A DNA stretch of 64,000 nucleotides from Desulfuromonadaceae bacterium (GCA_028681335.1 JAQUIT010000003.1:124001-188000); one strand, 5' to 3'. Positions 28,829 through 38,580 are shown, counted from the first letter of the stretch. Notes: a model not told the origin generated them from the letters alone. A program made the numbers and translations.

Positions 28829-30693
28829 GATTACCCAGGTTCAATAAAATCAGGATGGATATCTTTCTGATTCTGTCATTCGTCGTGCCGTTTGCTCTGT
28901 ATATGGCGACACTGGCGCCATCGGTCACTTTTTTTGACAGCGGTGAATTTATGACTGCGGCAGCCTCACTCGGTTCAGCGCATTCTCCGGGCTACCCACT
29001 CTTTTTAATGTATGTCAAACCCTTTACCTGGCTACCGCTTGGTAATATCGCTTTTCGCATCAATGTTGCTACTGCTGTTTCTTCCTCCCTGGCCTGCCTG
29101 ATGGTCTACGTTCTGACCTCTTTTCTGCTGAAAAAAGAGGTGCTGATTGAGAACCAGCGTTTCAGTCAGGTTGCGGCGAAATTAGCTTCACTGGCTGCTG
29201 CGGTTTTGTTCGGCGTTACACCCAGGCTGTGGCTGCAATCAAACCATGACAAGCCTTATCCGTTGTTGGCGTTTATTGCAGCGGTAATCTTTTTTCTGCT
29301 GCTCATGTGGCAGGAACAGTACCGTGAAGGGGTTGAACGCCCCTCGTATGTCTATGTCTGCACGTTTCTTGCCGGTCTGGCAATGGCGGTGCATCAAACT
29401 GTTGTGCTTTTGCTGCCGGCCTGGTTTCTGATGATCACACTGACCGATTGGCGTATGGTAACAAGGGTGAAGGAGCTGCTTCTGGCGACCGCTTTTGCCC
29501 TCTTAGGTTTCTCTGTCCATCTCTATTTACCGCTTCGGGCGCTCAGCAAGCCACTGCTTAACTGGGGCAATGTTACAACCGTGGATCAGTTCTTGTGGCA
29601 TTTTCTGCGCAAGGGTTATCCCTCCGATCCGCCCACGCGCGACGCAGCTCTTCTCTGGGCCCAGGTCAGCGCATTTAATATACCGCACGAGTTTACATGG
29701 ATTGGTGTGGCATTGGCGCTGCTTGGCCTCGTATATCTGTGGGACAGGAACCGGACACTTATTGTTGCTTTTTTTGTCTCAGTCGCTGTCTTCCTGCTTG
29801 TGATTGCCGGCTATTTTAACACGTCGAAGGAAATGATCTTTCTTACCGAAGAATTTTTTACGCCACTGTACCTGTTGACTGCCGCCATTATCGGGATCGG
29901 TCTCTTCCGGCTACTCGCGTATGCTGTTCGCACTGCATATCTTGCCGAGCGGATTGGAGTTCGTACCTATGCAATTGTGGTGGTGCTTTTCTTTACACTT
30001 CCTTCAGCTCTCTGTGCCGTCAATTACTTTGAAAACGACCAGCACAAAAATTATATCGCTTTTGATTATGCTTTGAATTCACTGCGCTCTTTGCCTCAGG
30101 ATTCAATCCTGTTTACTTGGGGTGACAGCGGTGCTTTCCCTCTCTGGTATATGCAAGGGGTAGAGCGGATGCGTGAAGATGTTGATCTGCCCCATACCCC
30201 CCATCTTGTCTTCGACTGGTATCTTGAATCAATGCCGCGAGTTTTTAAAAACAGCAACCTCAGAAAATTCGATATAACCTCTTTTGGGCCTGAAACCGTA
30301 CTGCGTATTGCCATTGCAGAAAATATAGGAGTCAGGCCGGTATATATTGATTTTTCTACCCGTTATTCAATAGATTACAAAGAGTATCGTCCGGTTCAGC
30401 GCGGCATTGTGTACCGGATGCGGAAAAGAAGTGAGCCGTCAGGAGTACCGGATGTTTCGGTGTGGGATAATTATACGAGTCGAGGTCTTATGGAAAAGCG
30501 ATCTTTTCTTGATCTTGACACCGGTAAAGCTATCCTTATTTATGCCAACTGCTACATGGAGGTTGGTGAATATCTTGCCGGTATTAACAGGAATGAGGAG
30601 GCAGTGATTATGTTGCGAAAGGCTGAGCAAGTTTCACCCGCTATGCGGAGTTATGCTGACCAGGTCCGGACACGTTATGGTCTGCGACGCTAA
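28825..30693 (+). CDS. DUF2723 family membrane protein (glycosyltransferase-C-like)
   Basis: 622-residue polytopic protein. N-terminal part has the family's acidic pair in FFDSGEFMTAAASLGSAHSP (DSGE, as in GT-C transferases such as protein O-mannosyltransferases) followed by GYPLFLMYVKPFTWLPLGNIAFRINV; about ten membrane helices follow, and the last 200 residues form a soluble region (NSILFTWGDSGAFPLWYMQG) ending in a TPR-like helix pair. Probably transfers a sugar from a lipid carrier onto an envelope target. ATG overlaps the previous stop, so it is coupled to the flippase-like gene. Confidence 0.82.
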   Translation: MRLPRFNKIRMDIFLILSFVVPFALYMATLAPSVTFFDSGEFMTAAASLGSAHSPGYPLFLMYVKPFTWLPLGNIAFRINVATAVSSSLACLMVYVLTSFLLKKEVLIENQRFSQVAAKLASLAAAVLFGVTPRLWLQSNHDKPYPLLAFIAAVIFFLLLMWQEQYREGVERPSYVYVCTFLAGLAMAVHQTVVLLLPAWFLMITLTDWRMVTRVKELLLATAFALLGFSVHLYLPLRALSKPLLNWGNVTTVDQFLWHFLRKGYPSDPPTRDAALLWAQVSAFNIPHEFTWIGVALALLGLVYLWDRNRTLIVAFFVSVAVFLLVIAGYFNTSKEMIFLTEEFFTPLYLLTAAIIGIGLFRLLAYAVRTAYLAERIGVRTYAIVVVLFFTLPSALCAVNYFENDQHKNYIAFDYALNSLRSLPQDSILFTWGDSGAFPLWYMQGVERMREDVDLPHTPHLVFDWYLESMPRVFKNSNLRKFDITSFGPETVLRIAIAENIGVRPVYIDFSTRYSIDYKEYRPVQRGIVYRMRKRSEPSGVPDVSVWDNYTSRGLMEKRSFLDLDTGKAILIYANCYMEVGEYLAGINRNEEAVIMLRKAEQVSPAMRSYADQVRTRYGLRR

Positions 30694-31549
30694 GTTGATA
30701 CCTGCTGTGCAGGGAAAAACCCGCGTCGTTTGTATTATTGGTGATCCGATACGGCACTCGCTTTCACCGGTAATGCAGAACGCCGCATTTGCTGCCGGTC
30801 ATCTCGATTATGTTTATGTTCCTTTTGCCGTAACCCCTGATAACCTGGGACCTGCTGTCGCCGGACTAAAGGCTCTTGGAGTATGCGGCTTTAATGTGAC
30901 GATTCCACATAAAACGGCCATAATCCCTTTTCTTGACAGGCTTGATGAAAGTGCTGAAGCTGCAGGGGCCGTCAATACCGTTCAGTTGGTCGGCGACTTA
31001 CTCATCGGTTATAATACCGATGGTGATGGTCTGGTGGATTCATTGCGGACTGACCTGGGTTTTTCCCCGGGGGAGCAACAGATTCTTGTCGCGGGAGCGG
31101 GCGGAGCTGCTCGTGGTGCTCTTGCGGCTCTCTGTCGCGCCGGTGCAAAAAGAATACTGCTTTATAATCGCTCCATTGAGAACGCGTTAGCAGTAAAGCA
31201 CGAGATGAATATCCGCTATCCTGAAACATATATTGAAATTGTCCGCCAAGACCGGGTGAATCGTGAAGATCTCAGCGTGACCTGTTTACTCCTTAATACG
31301 ACCTCCCTTGGTATGAACGGGGAACGGATTGAAGGTATTAATCTTTCCGAACTGGCTGCAGATGCCAAAATTTATGATATGGTGTATTCATGCGCCGGTA
31401 CAGCGCTTGTTAAAGAGGCATCTGCTCTTGGTCTGCAGGCGGTCAATGGTTTAGGTATGCTGGTGGCGCAAGGTGAACGCGCCTTTGAAATATGGACCGG
31501 CCAGAGGCCGCTGAAAGGCGTTATGCGTTGCGCTTTGAATCTGATTTGA
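30677..31549 (+). CDS. aroE: Shikimate 5-dehydrogenase
   Basis: Reduces 3-dehydroshikimate with NADPH in the aromatic amino acid pathway. 290 residues. N-terminal VVCIIGDPIRHSLSPVMQNAAF (substrate loop SLSP), FNVTIPHKTAI, NTVQLVGDLLIGYNTDGDG, then nucleotide loop VAGAGGAARGAL and GLGMLVAQGERAFEIWTG. I chose ATG 30677; earlier starts extend further into the DUF2723 gene, and a TTG at 30695 is possible. It still overlaps the preceding gene by 17 bp. In Geobacter aroE is followed by the pil genes, as here. Confidence 0.93.
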   Translation: MVCDAKLIPAVQGKTRVVCIIGDPIRHSLSPVMQNAAFAAGHLDYVYVPFAVTPDNLGPAVAGLKALGVCGFNVTIPHKTAIIPFLDRLDESAEAAGAVNTVQLVGDLLIGYNTDGDGLVDSLRTDLGFSPGEQQILVAGAGGAARGALAALCRAGAKRILLYNRSIENALAVKHEMNIRYPETYIEIVRQDRVNREDLSVTCLLLNTTSLGMNGERIEGINLSELAADAKIYDMVYSCAGTALVKEASALGLQAVNGLGMLVAQGERAFEIWTGQRPLKGVMRCALNLI

Positions 31550-31565
31550 CTCCCTTAACTACAGC

Positions 31566-31594
31566 TTGACAATATCCGGCATTCTCCATACTAT
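31566..31594 (+). promoter_or_regulatory. Sigma-70-like promoter for the pilB operon
   Basis: TTGACA (31566-31571), exactly 17 bp, TACTAT (31589-31594, 4 of 6 to TATAAT). It starts about 25 bp upstream of pilB and lies in the aroE-pilB gap. Confidence 0.6.
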
Positions 31595-31624
31595 GGCGAT
31601 TTAAGATGTATACATGGAGTAATC

Positions 31625-33331
31625 ATGCAGTCAAACCGGCTTGGAGAAATCCTTGTAAAAAATAATTTGCTTACCCGCGATCAGCTGAGTATGGCGCTGG
31701 AAGAGCAAAAGCTATCCGGCAACCAGCTTCGCCTCGGCTCAATTCTGATAAGCCAGAAGCTTCTCTCTGAGGAAGAGCTTACCTCTTTTCTGTCCAAGCA
31801 GTATGGTGTTCCCAGTGTTAATCTCGCCGATTATGAGATAGAACCCGCAGTCATAAAAATCATTCCACCGGAAGTCGTTCAGAAGTACCAGCTGTTACCG
31901 GTTAACAGGGCCGGGGCGACTCTGATCATTGCGGTGAGTGACCCCTCCAACCTGTTTGCAATAGAAGACATAAAGTTCATGACCGGCTACAACATTGAAA
32001 TGGTTGTGGCTTCAGAACGCGATATTAAGGCCTCTATAGACAAATATTACGATCAATCTGCATCGCTTGCCGATGTCATGAGTGATCTGGATGTTGAAGA
32101 TCTGGAAATTATTGGCGATGAAGAGCAGGTTGACGTCGGTTCTCTCGAGCGTGCGACAGAGGATGCTCCGGTTGTAAAGATGGTTAATGCAATTTTGCAG
32201 GACGCTATCAGGAAAAAAGCCAGTGATATCCATGTGGAACCGTACGAAAAACTTTTCAGGGTTCGCTATCGGATCGACGGTATTCTCTACGAAGTCATGA
32301 AGCCGCCTTTGAAGCTTAAGAATGCGATCACTTCGCGTATCAAGATCATGGCGGAGCTTGATATCGCCGAGCGGCGGTTACCGCAAGACGGGCGCATAAA
32401 AATCAAGTTGGGTGGGGGCAAGGACATGGACTTCCGTGTTTCATGTCTCCCGACGCTCTTTGGCGAGAAGATCGTCATGCGTCTCCTTGATAAGGGTAAC
32501 CTGCAAACTGATTTGACCAAGCTGGGATATGAACCGGATGCATTGGCAAATTTCATGCGGGAAATTCACAAGCCATTCGGGATGGTGCTTGTTACCGGGC
32601 CAACCGGCAGTGGCAAGACCGTTTCCCTCTATTCAGCCATAGCTGAACTGAACAAGGTGTCGGAAAATATATCCACCGCAGAAGATCCGGTCGAATTCAA
32701 CTTTGCCGGGATAAATCAGGTCCAGATGCATGAAGACATCGGCCTAAATTTTTCGGCGGCGCTGCGCTCATTCCTGCGTCAGGACCCTGACATAATTATG
32801 ATTGGGGAGATACGCGATTTTGAAACGGCAGAAATTGCCATCAAAGCGGCTTTAACCGGTCACATGGTGCTTTCGACGCTGCATACCAATGACGCACCGG
32901 CCACCATTAACCGTCTGCTTAATATGGGGATAGAGCCATTTTTGGTCGCTTCAGCTGTGAATCTGATAACCGCCCAGCGTTTGGCGCGACGTGTCTGCAG
33001 TGAGTGTAAACAGCCCGAAGAAATACCGGTACAAGCATTAATAGATGCCGGTGTCTCTCCGGATGAGGCATCCTCATATGTCTGTATGCGCGGGACCGGG
33101 TGTCCTGCCTGCAATAACACCGGGTACAAGGGGCGTGTCGGCTTTTATCAGGTAATGCCGATGAAAGAGGAAATCAAGGAATTGATCTTGAATGGCGCCA
33201 ATACTGCTGAAATTAAGCGTGAATCAATGCGAATCGGCATCAAAACAATGCGTCAGTCTGGCTTGACAAAACTTAAGGAGGGAGTAACCTCCTTCGAAGA
33301 AGTGTTGAGAATAACCGTTTCTGACGACTAA
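31625..33331 (+). CDS. pilB: Type IV pilus assembly ATPase PilB
   Basis: Hexameric motor ATPase that drives pilus extension. 568 residues: MshEN N-terminal domain (LGEILVKNNLLTRDQLSMAL then LGSILISQKLLSEEELTSFL), N2 region, Walker A GPTGSGKT at about 324-331, Asp/His boxes, Walker B (IIMIGEIRDFETAEIAIKAALTGH) and the tetracysteine zinc motif of PilB (CSECKQPEEIP and CPACNNTGYKGRVGFYQVMP). All catalytic residues intact. First gene of pilBTCS. Confidence 0.95.
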   Translation: MQSNRLGEILVKNNLLTRDQLSMALEEQKLSGNQLRLGSILISQKLLSEEELTSFLSKQYGVPSVNLADYEIEPAVIKIIPPEVVQKYQLLPVNRAGATLIIAVSDPSNLFAIEDIKFMTGYNIEMVVASERDIKASIDKYYDQSASLADVMSDLDVEDLEIIGDEEQVDVGSLERATEDAPVVKMVNAILQDAIRKKASDIHVEPYEKLFRVRYRIDGILYEVMKPPLKLKNAITSRIKIMAELDIAERRLPQDGRIKIKLGGGKDMDFRVSCLPTLFGEKIVMRLLDKGNLQTDLTKLGYEPDALANFMREIHKPFGMVLVTGPTGSGKTVSLYSAIAELNKVSENISTAEDPVEFNFAGINQVQMHEDIGLNFSAALRSFLRQDPDIIMIGEIRDFETAEIAIKAALTGHMVLSTLHTNDAPATINRLLNMGIEPFLVASAVNLITAQRLARRVCSECKQPEEIPVQALIDAGVSPDEASSYVCMRGTGCPACNNTGYKGRVGFYQVMPMKEEIKELILNGANTAEIKRESMRIGIKTMRQSGLTKLKEGVTSFEEVLRITVSDD

Positions 33332-33346
33332 ACCGGGGGGCTAGCA

Positions 33347-34444
33347 ATGCTCAACCTTCATCAACTATTGAAGATTCTTGTTGAATCAAATGGCTCCGAT
33401 CTCCACATAACGACCAATTCACCTCCGCAAATGCGCGTAGATGGTCACCTGTTACCGATGGATTTCCCCCCCATGAATCAGGTTGAAACAAAACAGCTTT
33501 GCTACAGTGTGCTGACCGATGCACAAAAGCACAAGTTTGAAGAAGAAAACGAATTGGACCTTTCGTTTGGTGTAAAGGGGCTCTCACGCTTCAGGGGAAA
33601 CATGTTTATTCAACGGGGAGCCGTTGCAGGTGTCTTCAGGGTTATCCCGTATAAAATCATGACCTTCGAAGAGTTGGCTTTGCCGCCGATAGTACCGGAG
33701 CTGGCTGCCAGACCGCGCGGTCTTATACTGGTTACCGGACCCACAGGGAGCGGCAAGTCTACAACACTGGCCTCAATTGTTGATTATATCAACATAAACC
33801 GTCGTGAACATATTGTTACCATAGAAGATCCGATTGAATATCTTCACCCACACAAAGGTTGCCTTGTAAACCAGCGCGAAGTTGGTGCTGATACCAAGGG
33901 ATTTAAAAACGCGTTACGCTATGTACTGCGGCAAGACCCTGATGTTGTTCTGGTTGGTGAGTTGCGTGATCTGGAGACAATTGAAGCGGCGCTTACGCTT
34001 GCTGAAACCGGTCACCTCTGTCTCGCAACATTGCACACAAATTCATGTGCCCAGACGATCAACAGAATAGTAGACGTGTTTCCACCCTATCAGCAGACGC
34101 AGATCAGGGCGCAGCTTTCCTTTGTACTTGAGGGGGTATTGTCGCAAACATTAATACCCAAGATGGGGTCAAAAGGACGTGCTCTGGCTCTTGAAATTAT
34201 GGTGCCGAATGCTGCCATCAGGAACCTGATTCGTGAGGATAAAGTTCACCAGATTTATTCACAGATGCAGATCGGGCAGGATAAATTCGGGATGCAGACC
34301 ATGAATCAATCACTTTACCATCTCTTTCAGAAACGAATGATTTCGCTTGAAGAGGCGCTTGGACGATCGCAGGATCCTGAAGAACTCAAACAGATGATCA
34401 GCAATCCTGCGTCAGGTATGCAGCGCCGTCCTCAGATGCACTGA
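33347..34444 (+). CDS. pilT: Type IV pilus retraction ATPase PilT
   Basis: Drives pilus depolymerisation for twitching. 365 residues. Walker A GPTGSGKSTTLAS at about 128-140, ATPase boxes VTIEDPIEYLH and RQDPDVVLVGELRDLETIEAALTLAETGH, and the C-terminal AIRNLIREDK motif, which is the PilT fingerprint required for retraction. Begins with SDLHITTNSPPQMRVDG typical of PilT/PilU. Geobacter has several pilT paralogues; this copy is in the pilB context. Confidence 0.94.
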   Translation: MLNLHQLLKILVESNGSDLHITTNSPPQMRVDGHLLPMDFPPMNQVETKQLCYSVLTDAQKHKFEEENELDLSFGVKGLSRFRGNMFIQRGAVAGVFRVIPYKIMTFEELALPPIVPELAARPRGLILVTGPTGSGKSTTLASIVDYININRREHIVTIEDPIEYLHPHKGCLVNQREVGADTKGFKNALRYVLRQDPDVVLVGELRDLETIEAALTLAETGHLCLATLHTNSCAQTINRIVDVFPPYQQTQIRAQLSFVLEGVLSQTLIPKMGSKGRALALEIMVPNAAIRNLIREDKVHQIYSQMQIGQDKFGMQTMNQSLYHLFQKRMISLEEALGRSQDPEELKQMISNPASGMQRRPQMH

Positions 34445-34464
34445 ATTGATGAAGGAGAAACGTA

Positions 34465-35682
34465 ATGCCTAAATTTAACTGGGAAGCTCGTACAAGAACG
34501 GGTGGCGCACAAAAAGGCGTCATCGAAGCGGCCACTGTAGATATCGTAGAAGCACAGCTTAAAAAGTATGGTTTCAGTAATATCAAAATAAAGGCTGAAG
34601 CCAAAGGTCTCAGTTTCAAGCTGCCGAGTTTTGGTGGCGGGAAAAAGATCGACGAAAAAGACCTTGTTATTTTTACTCGGCAGTTTTCAACGATGATTGA
34701 TTCCGGGCTGCCGCTTGTCCAATGTTTGGAAATCCTGGCAAGCCAGCAGGAAAACAAAGCATTTCAGGAAATACTCTATAAGGTCAAAGAAAGCGTCGAG
34801 AGCGGTTCTACTTTTGCCGACGCACTGGGCAAGCATCCGAAAGCATTTGACCAGCTGTTTGTTAACCTTGTGGCTGCGGGTGAAATAGGCGGTATCCTTG
34901 ATACCATTCTGACACGTCTGGCCGCATATATTGAAAAGTCGATGAAATTGAAAAAACAGATTAAAGGGGCCATGGTCTATCCGATTACGATTATGTCCAT
35001 TGCTGTGGTTGTTGTCGGTGTCATTCTGGTTTTTGTTATCCCGACGTTTGCCAAGATGTTTACCGAATTTGGTGGTGAGTTGCCGGCTCCAACAAGATTC
35101 GTCATCGCTCTCAGTAATTTTCTTGTTAAATATATTGTTGTTCTTATTGCCGGTTTCTATGCAATTGTATGGGCAATAAAAAAATATTATTCTACGCCGC
35201 TCGGGCAGAAGAATATTGACCGAATGGCTCTTAAGGCACCGATTGTCGGTCCTCTGATCAGGAAGGTGTCCGTTGCAAAATTCACCAGAACATTGGGTAC
35301 AATGGTCAGTTCCGGTGTGCCTATCATGGATGGACTTGAGATTGTAGCCAAAACCGCCGGTAATAAAATTGTGGAAGAAGCGATTTATTCTGTCCGTCAG
35401 GCAATTTCAGAGGGCAAAACCATGGCGGAACCGCTGGCTTCCTGTGGGGTTTTCCCCCCAATGGTGGTCCAGATGATAGCTGTCGGTGAAGCGACCGGTG
35501 CCATGGACGCCATGCTGAACAAGATTGCAGATTTTTATGATGACGAGGTTGATGATGCCGTAGGAGCGATGACCGCCATGATGGAACCGTTACTGATGGT
35601 GTTCCTGGGGACAACCGTTGGCGGTCTGGTTGTTGCCATGTATCTTCCAATCTTCAAATTGGCCGGGGCTGTTGGTGGCTGA
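34465..35682 (+). CDS. pilC: Type IV pilus inner-membrane platform protein PilC
   Basis: Platform protein of the pilus machine (405 residues), which passes force between the ATPases and pilins. Two T2SSF domains; N-terminal cytoplasmic part with FTRQFSTMIDSGLPLVQCLEILASQQ, mid membrane segment VVVVGVILVFVIPTFAKMFTEFGGELP, second repeat FTRTLGTMVSSGVPIMDGLEIVAKTAGN, and closing helix LMVFLGTTVGGLVVAMYLPIF. GGAGAAA precedes ATG. pilS starts inside its stop region. Confidence 0.95.
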   Translation: MPKFNWEARTRTGGAQKGVIEAATVDIVEAQLKKYGFSNIKIKAEAKGLSFKLPSFGGGKKIDEKDLVIFTRQFSTMIDSGLPLVQCLEILASQQENKAFQEILYKVKESVESGSTFADALGKHPKAFDQLFVNLVAAGEIGGILDTILTRLAAYIEKSMKLKKQIKGAMVYPITIMSIAVVVVGVILVFVIPTFAKMFTEFGGELPAPTRFVIALSNFLVKYIVVLIAGFYAIVWAIKKYYSTPLGQKNIDRMALKAPIVGPLIRKVSVAKFTRTLGTMVSSGVPIMDGLEIVAKTAGNKIVEEAIYSVRQAISEGKTMAEPLASCGVFPPMVVQMIAVGEATGAMDAMLNKIADFYDDEVDDAVGAMTAMMEPLLMVFLGTTVGGLVVAMYLPIFKLAGAVGG

Positions 35683-37300
35683 TACTAGTGGCTCGGAGAG
35701 AAGGCTCAGACTCTTCATCTATGCCAGAATAATTGTTTATTTTCTGTTTCTTGCATCGACTCTTCTTTTAAAACTTCAGACCCCTTTTGTAGATACTGAA
35801 CGCTATCAACCTGGTATCATCAGGCTGATGGCGTTTTCTTTTTTCTTCTCGCTGTCCTCGCTCCTGGCACTTAAAAGGCAAAAATTTACCCCCTTCCTTA
35901 CCTACTTGCAGGTTATCTGGGATCTGTTGTTTGTAACCGTACTGCTCCTGTTCACCGGTGGGATTTTAAGTCCCTATTCGTTCCTGTATCTTCTCTCTAT
36001 CATGATTGCCGGTATGCTGCTCGGCCGCCGTCAGGCGCTTTATACCGCATCTCTGTGTGGTATTCTGTACGGTGCGATACTTGATTTTCAGTACTTCGGC
36101 TATCTCTCTTTTATTGGTTTAACCCAGGAAGATGCAAACCAGGTCGGTGCGTTACGGCTCCTTTACACAATATCATTTAACCTTATCGCCTTTGGACTGA
36201 CCGCCTTTATTACCGGATTGTTGGCAGAGCGTGCCCGTTTGAGTGAGGAGGCTCTCCAGCGCTCTTCTATAGACTATTCCGAACTGGATCAGTTGAACTC
36301 TGCTATTGTCGCCCATAGTGAGAGTGGGCTGCTGACGACTACAGTTTCGGGCCGTATCCGTGTTTTTAATCCTTATGCCGAGGCAATTGTGGGACTCAGT
36401 CAGTCAGACGCCTATGATAAACCTATTGTATCGGTCTTTTCGCATTTGTCGGATCTATCGGCTCTGCTCGATCAGAAAAGTAATTCAAAAAAGAGAGAGT
36501 TTGACTATATAACCTGCAGTGGGAAGATGGTAACGTTGGGGTACCGTGTCGCCCGCTTTAATGACAGTAAAGGGTCATTAGCTGGCTATATCGTCAACTT
36601 TAGGGATATAACTCACCTCAGGCGTATGGAAGCCGCTCTCAAAAAAACGGATAGGCTCGCGGCACTAGGCGAGCTCTCAGCCCGCATGGCTCACGAAATA
36701 CGCAATCCGCTCGCTGCCTTGTGCGGGTCGGTTCAACTGCTGTCAAGTGGCGCGGATATTAAGGAACATGATGCCAGGCTTCTGGCAATTGTTACCAGAG
36801 AAGCTGCGCGACTTGACACGCTGATATCGGAATTTTTGTTGTATGCCAGGCCAGCGCAGCCTCAACTTCAAAAGATACAGCTGCATGCGTATATTGAAGA
36901 GGAGTTTGTTTTTCTGGCTCAGGACCAGCGGTTAGCAGCAATATCGCTACGGAATCATGTGCCAAAAACTGCTGAAGTTATCGCTGATCCGAACCAGCTT
37001 CATCAGGTCTTTATCAATCTGCTGCAAAATGCCGCCGATGCAATGCCGGATGGTGGTGAAGTCAAGGTTGAACAGAGGACATCCTCTGACACAATCAGTA
37101 TCTGCATCACTGATACCGGCCCCGGAATAGCTGAAGAAGCCTTGCAGCACCTTTTTGAGCCATTCTGGACGACCAAGCCTGCCGGGACAGGGCTTGGATT
37201 GGCGATCAGCTATCGTATTGTTGAAGCTCATGGTGGGTCTATATCTGTTGAAAAACCTACTGGCGGAGGTTGCAGGTTTGTAGTCACACTGCCTGTATGA
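35675..37300 (+). CDS. pilS: Sensor histidine kinase PilS
   Basis: Membrane sensor kinase normally regulating pilin transcription through PilR. 541 residues: about six N-terminal membrane helices, a PAS-like segment (TVSGRIRVFNPYAEAIVGLSQSD, about 215-320), HisKA with the phosphorylatable H340 in MAHEIRNPLAAL, and HATPase_c with N box NLLQNAADAMPDG, DTGPGIAEEA and TKPAGTGLGLAIS. The GTG at 35675 overlaps the pilC stop by 8 bp and gives the proper length; the frame is open back to 35618. No pilR or pilA follows. Confidence 0.9.
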   Translation: MADTSGSERRLRLFIYARIIVYFLFLASTLLLKLQTPFVDTERYQPGIIRLMAFSFFFSLSSLLALKRQKFTPFLTYLQVIWDLLFVTVLLLFTGGILSPYSFLYLLSIMIAGMLLGRRQALYTASLCGILYGAILDFQYFGYLSFIGLTQEDANQVGALRLLYTISFNLIAFGLTAFITGLLAERARLSEEALQRSSIDYSELDQLNSAIVAHSESGLLTTTVSGRIRVFNPYAEAIVGLSQSDAYDKPIVSVFSHLSDLSALLDQKSNSKKREFDYITCSGKMVTLGYRVARFNDSKGSLAGYIVNFRDITHLRRMEAALKKTDRLAALGELSARMAHEIRNPLAALCGSVQLLSSGADIKEHDARLLAIVTREAARLDTLISEFLLYARPAQPQLQKIQLHAYIEEEFVFLAQDQRLAAISLRNHVPKTAEVIADPNQLHQVFINLLQNAADAMPDGGEVKVEQRTSSDTISICITDTGPGIAEEALQHLFEPFWTTKPAGTGLGLAISYRIVEAHGGSISVEKPTGGGCRFVVTLPV

Positions 37301-37387
37301 AGTATCTAATCAATTTTTAGGTATAGTTAAACATGATGTTGTGAAGTGGAATGATATTGACCTACACTTTTTTAGGAGGCAGTACGG

Positions 37388-38134
37388 ATGTTCCGTAATC
37401 TTGTTTTAAACAAAAAAATGATGTTGATGGTGTTGGTTTCAGTTTCGGCTGTACTCTACAGTATGGACTACGTTCTGTTGGGAAGCGCAAAAGAGTTAAC
37501 TATCTGGTTTTTGGGTAATCTCGCATTTTTACCTGTTTATGTCATAATTGTTACCCTGTTGATTGAAAGTGTACTGAAGGAGAGAGAGCGCCAGTCAGTC
37601 ATGCGGAAACTGAATATGGTTATCGGAGTTTTTTTCAGTGAAGTCGGTAACCGGCTGCTTAAAGAGTTGTCTGCCTATGTTGTCGCCTGTGATGATCTGA
37701 AACGGCATTTACTGGTAAACGGTACATGGAAGGAACAGGAATTTTCCGCGACACTGGAATATCTGAGGAAAAACGAAATCAAAATCGAGTCCGGTCGTTG
37801 TGAAAAAATTGGTTTAAAGATGTTTCTTGTTGAAAAACGCGGTTTTCTGGTGAGTCTGCTGGAAAATCAGAACCTGCTTGAGCATGAGGAGTTTACCGAT
37901 CTGCTCTGGGCTGTTTTTCACCTTGTAGAGGAACTTGAGGCCCGGGACAGTTTTGAAAATATGCCTCAGAGTGACGTTGATCATATAAATGGTGATATTA
38001 AACGGGTATTCGGACACCTTTCCCGCGAATGGGTCATGTACATGCAGCATTTAAAGCATGACTACCCGTATCTGTTCTCCTTGGCTGTCAGGCTCAACCC
38101 GATGATAGATTCGCCCGATCCTGCCGTGTACTAA
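37388..38134 (+). CDS. Hypothetical two-helix membrane protein
   Basis: 248 residues, unrecognised. N-terminal part has two likely membrane helices (about 12-32 and 38-60), followed by charged linker KERERQSVMRKLNMVIGVFFSE and a mostly helical soluble region rich in Glu/Leu. Located right after pilS with a strong AGGAGG site. A role related to the pilus system is only suggested by position. Confidence 0.65.
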   Translation: MFRNLVLNKKMMLMVLVSVSAVLYSMDYVLLGSAKELTIWFLGNLAFLPVYVIIVTLLIESVLKERERQSVMRKLNMVIGVFFSEVGNRLLKELSAYVVACDDLKRHLLVNGTWKEQEFSATLEYLRKNEIKIESGRCEKIGLKMFLVEKRGFLVSLLENQNLLEHEEFTDLLWAVFHLVEELEARDSFENMPQSDVDHINGDIKRVFGHLSREWVMYMQHLKHDYPYLFSLAVRLNPMIDSPDPAVY

Positions 38135-38195
38135 TGGAAACCTGAAGAAATTGTGTCGGATGATCTTGACGGCACACACAAAGGAGAAATAACCC

Positions 38196-38501
38196 ATGAA
38201 GGTTCTCGTCGATTTATGTATTGTTCCGATAGGTGTTGGCGTGTCGCTCTCTGCGTACATTGTTGAGTGCGAAAAAATCCTTGCTGAAGCGGGACTTAAA
38301 ACAGCACTTCACTCTTACGGAACGAACATTGAAGGTGAGTGGGATGATGTCTTTGCTGCCATCAAACGCTGCCATGAAAAAGTTCATGCAATGGGCGCCC
38401 CACGCATCACAACTACGATTAAGATGGGGACTCGCACAGACAGGGACCAAACTATGGAAGACAAGGTCAATAGCGTTCATAGCAAGCTGGCCGCTTACTA
38501 G
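38196..38501 (+). CDS. MTH1187-family thiamine-binding protein
   Basis: 101-residue DUF77/MTH1187 protein, which binds thiamine in the family (tetrameric ferredoxin-like fold). Pattern VLVDLCIVPIGVGVSLSAYIVECEKILAEAG and MGAPRITTTIKMGTRTDRDQTMEDKVNSVHSKL is characteristic. GGAGAAA site upstream of ATG. No thiamine biosynthesis gene is adjacent, so ligand and role are from family knowledge. Confidence 0.88.
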   Translation: MKVLVDLCIVPIGVGVSLSAYIVECEKILAEAGLKTALHSYGTNIEGEWDDVFAAIKRCHEKVHAMGAPRITTTIKMGTRTDRDQTMEDKVNSVHSKLAAY

Positions 38502-38517
38502 TAAGGAGGAGTGAACT

Positions 38518-38580
38518 GTGGGATGGTACTTCTGGCAGGCAGCTGTGACTATGGCACTCACACTGTTTTTCTTGCCATAG
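38518..38580 (+). CDS. Possible 20-residue membrane micropeptide
   Basis: GTG start with a near-perfect AAGGAGGAG eight bases upstream opens a 20-codon frame ending in TAG. The peptide (MGWYFWQAAVTMALTLFFLP) is one hydrophobic helix. Alternatively the same Shine-Dalgarno could serve an ATG at 38523 in another frame (38 codons, 38523-38639). Neither is long enough to prove coding. Confidence 0.3.
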   Translation: MGWYFWQAAVTMALTLFFLP

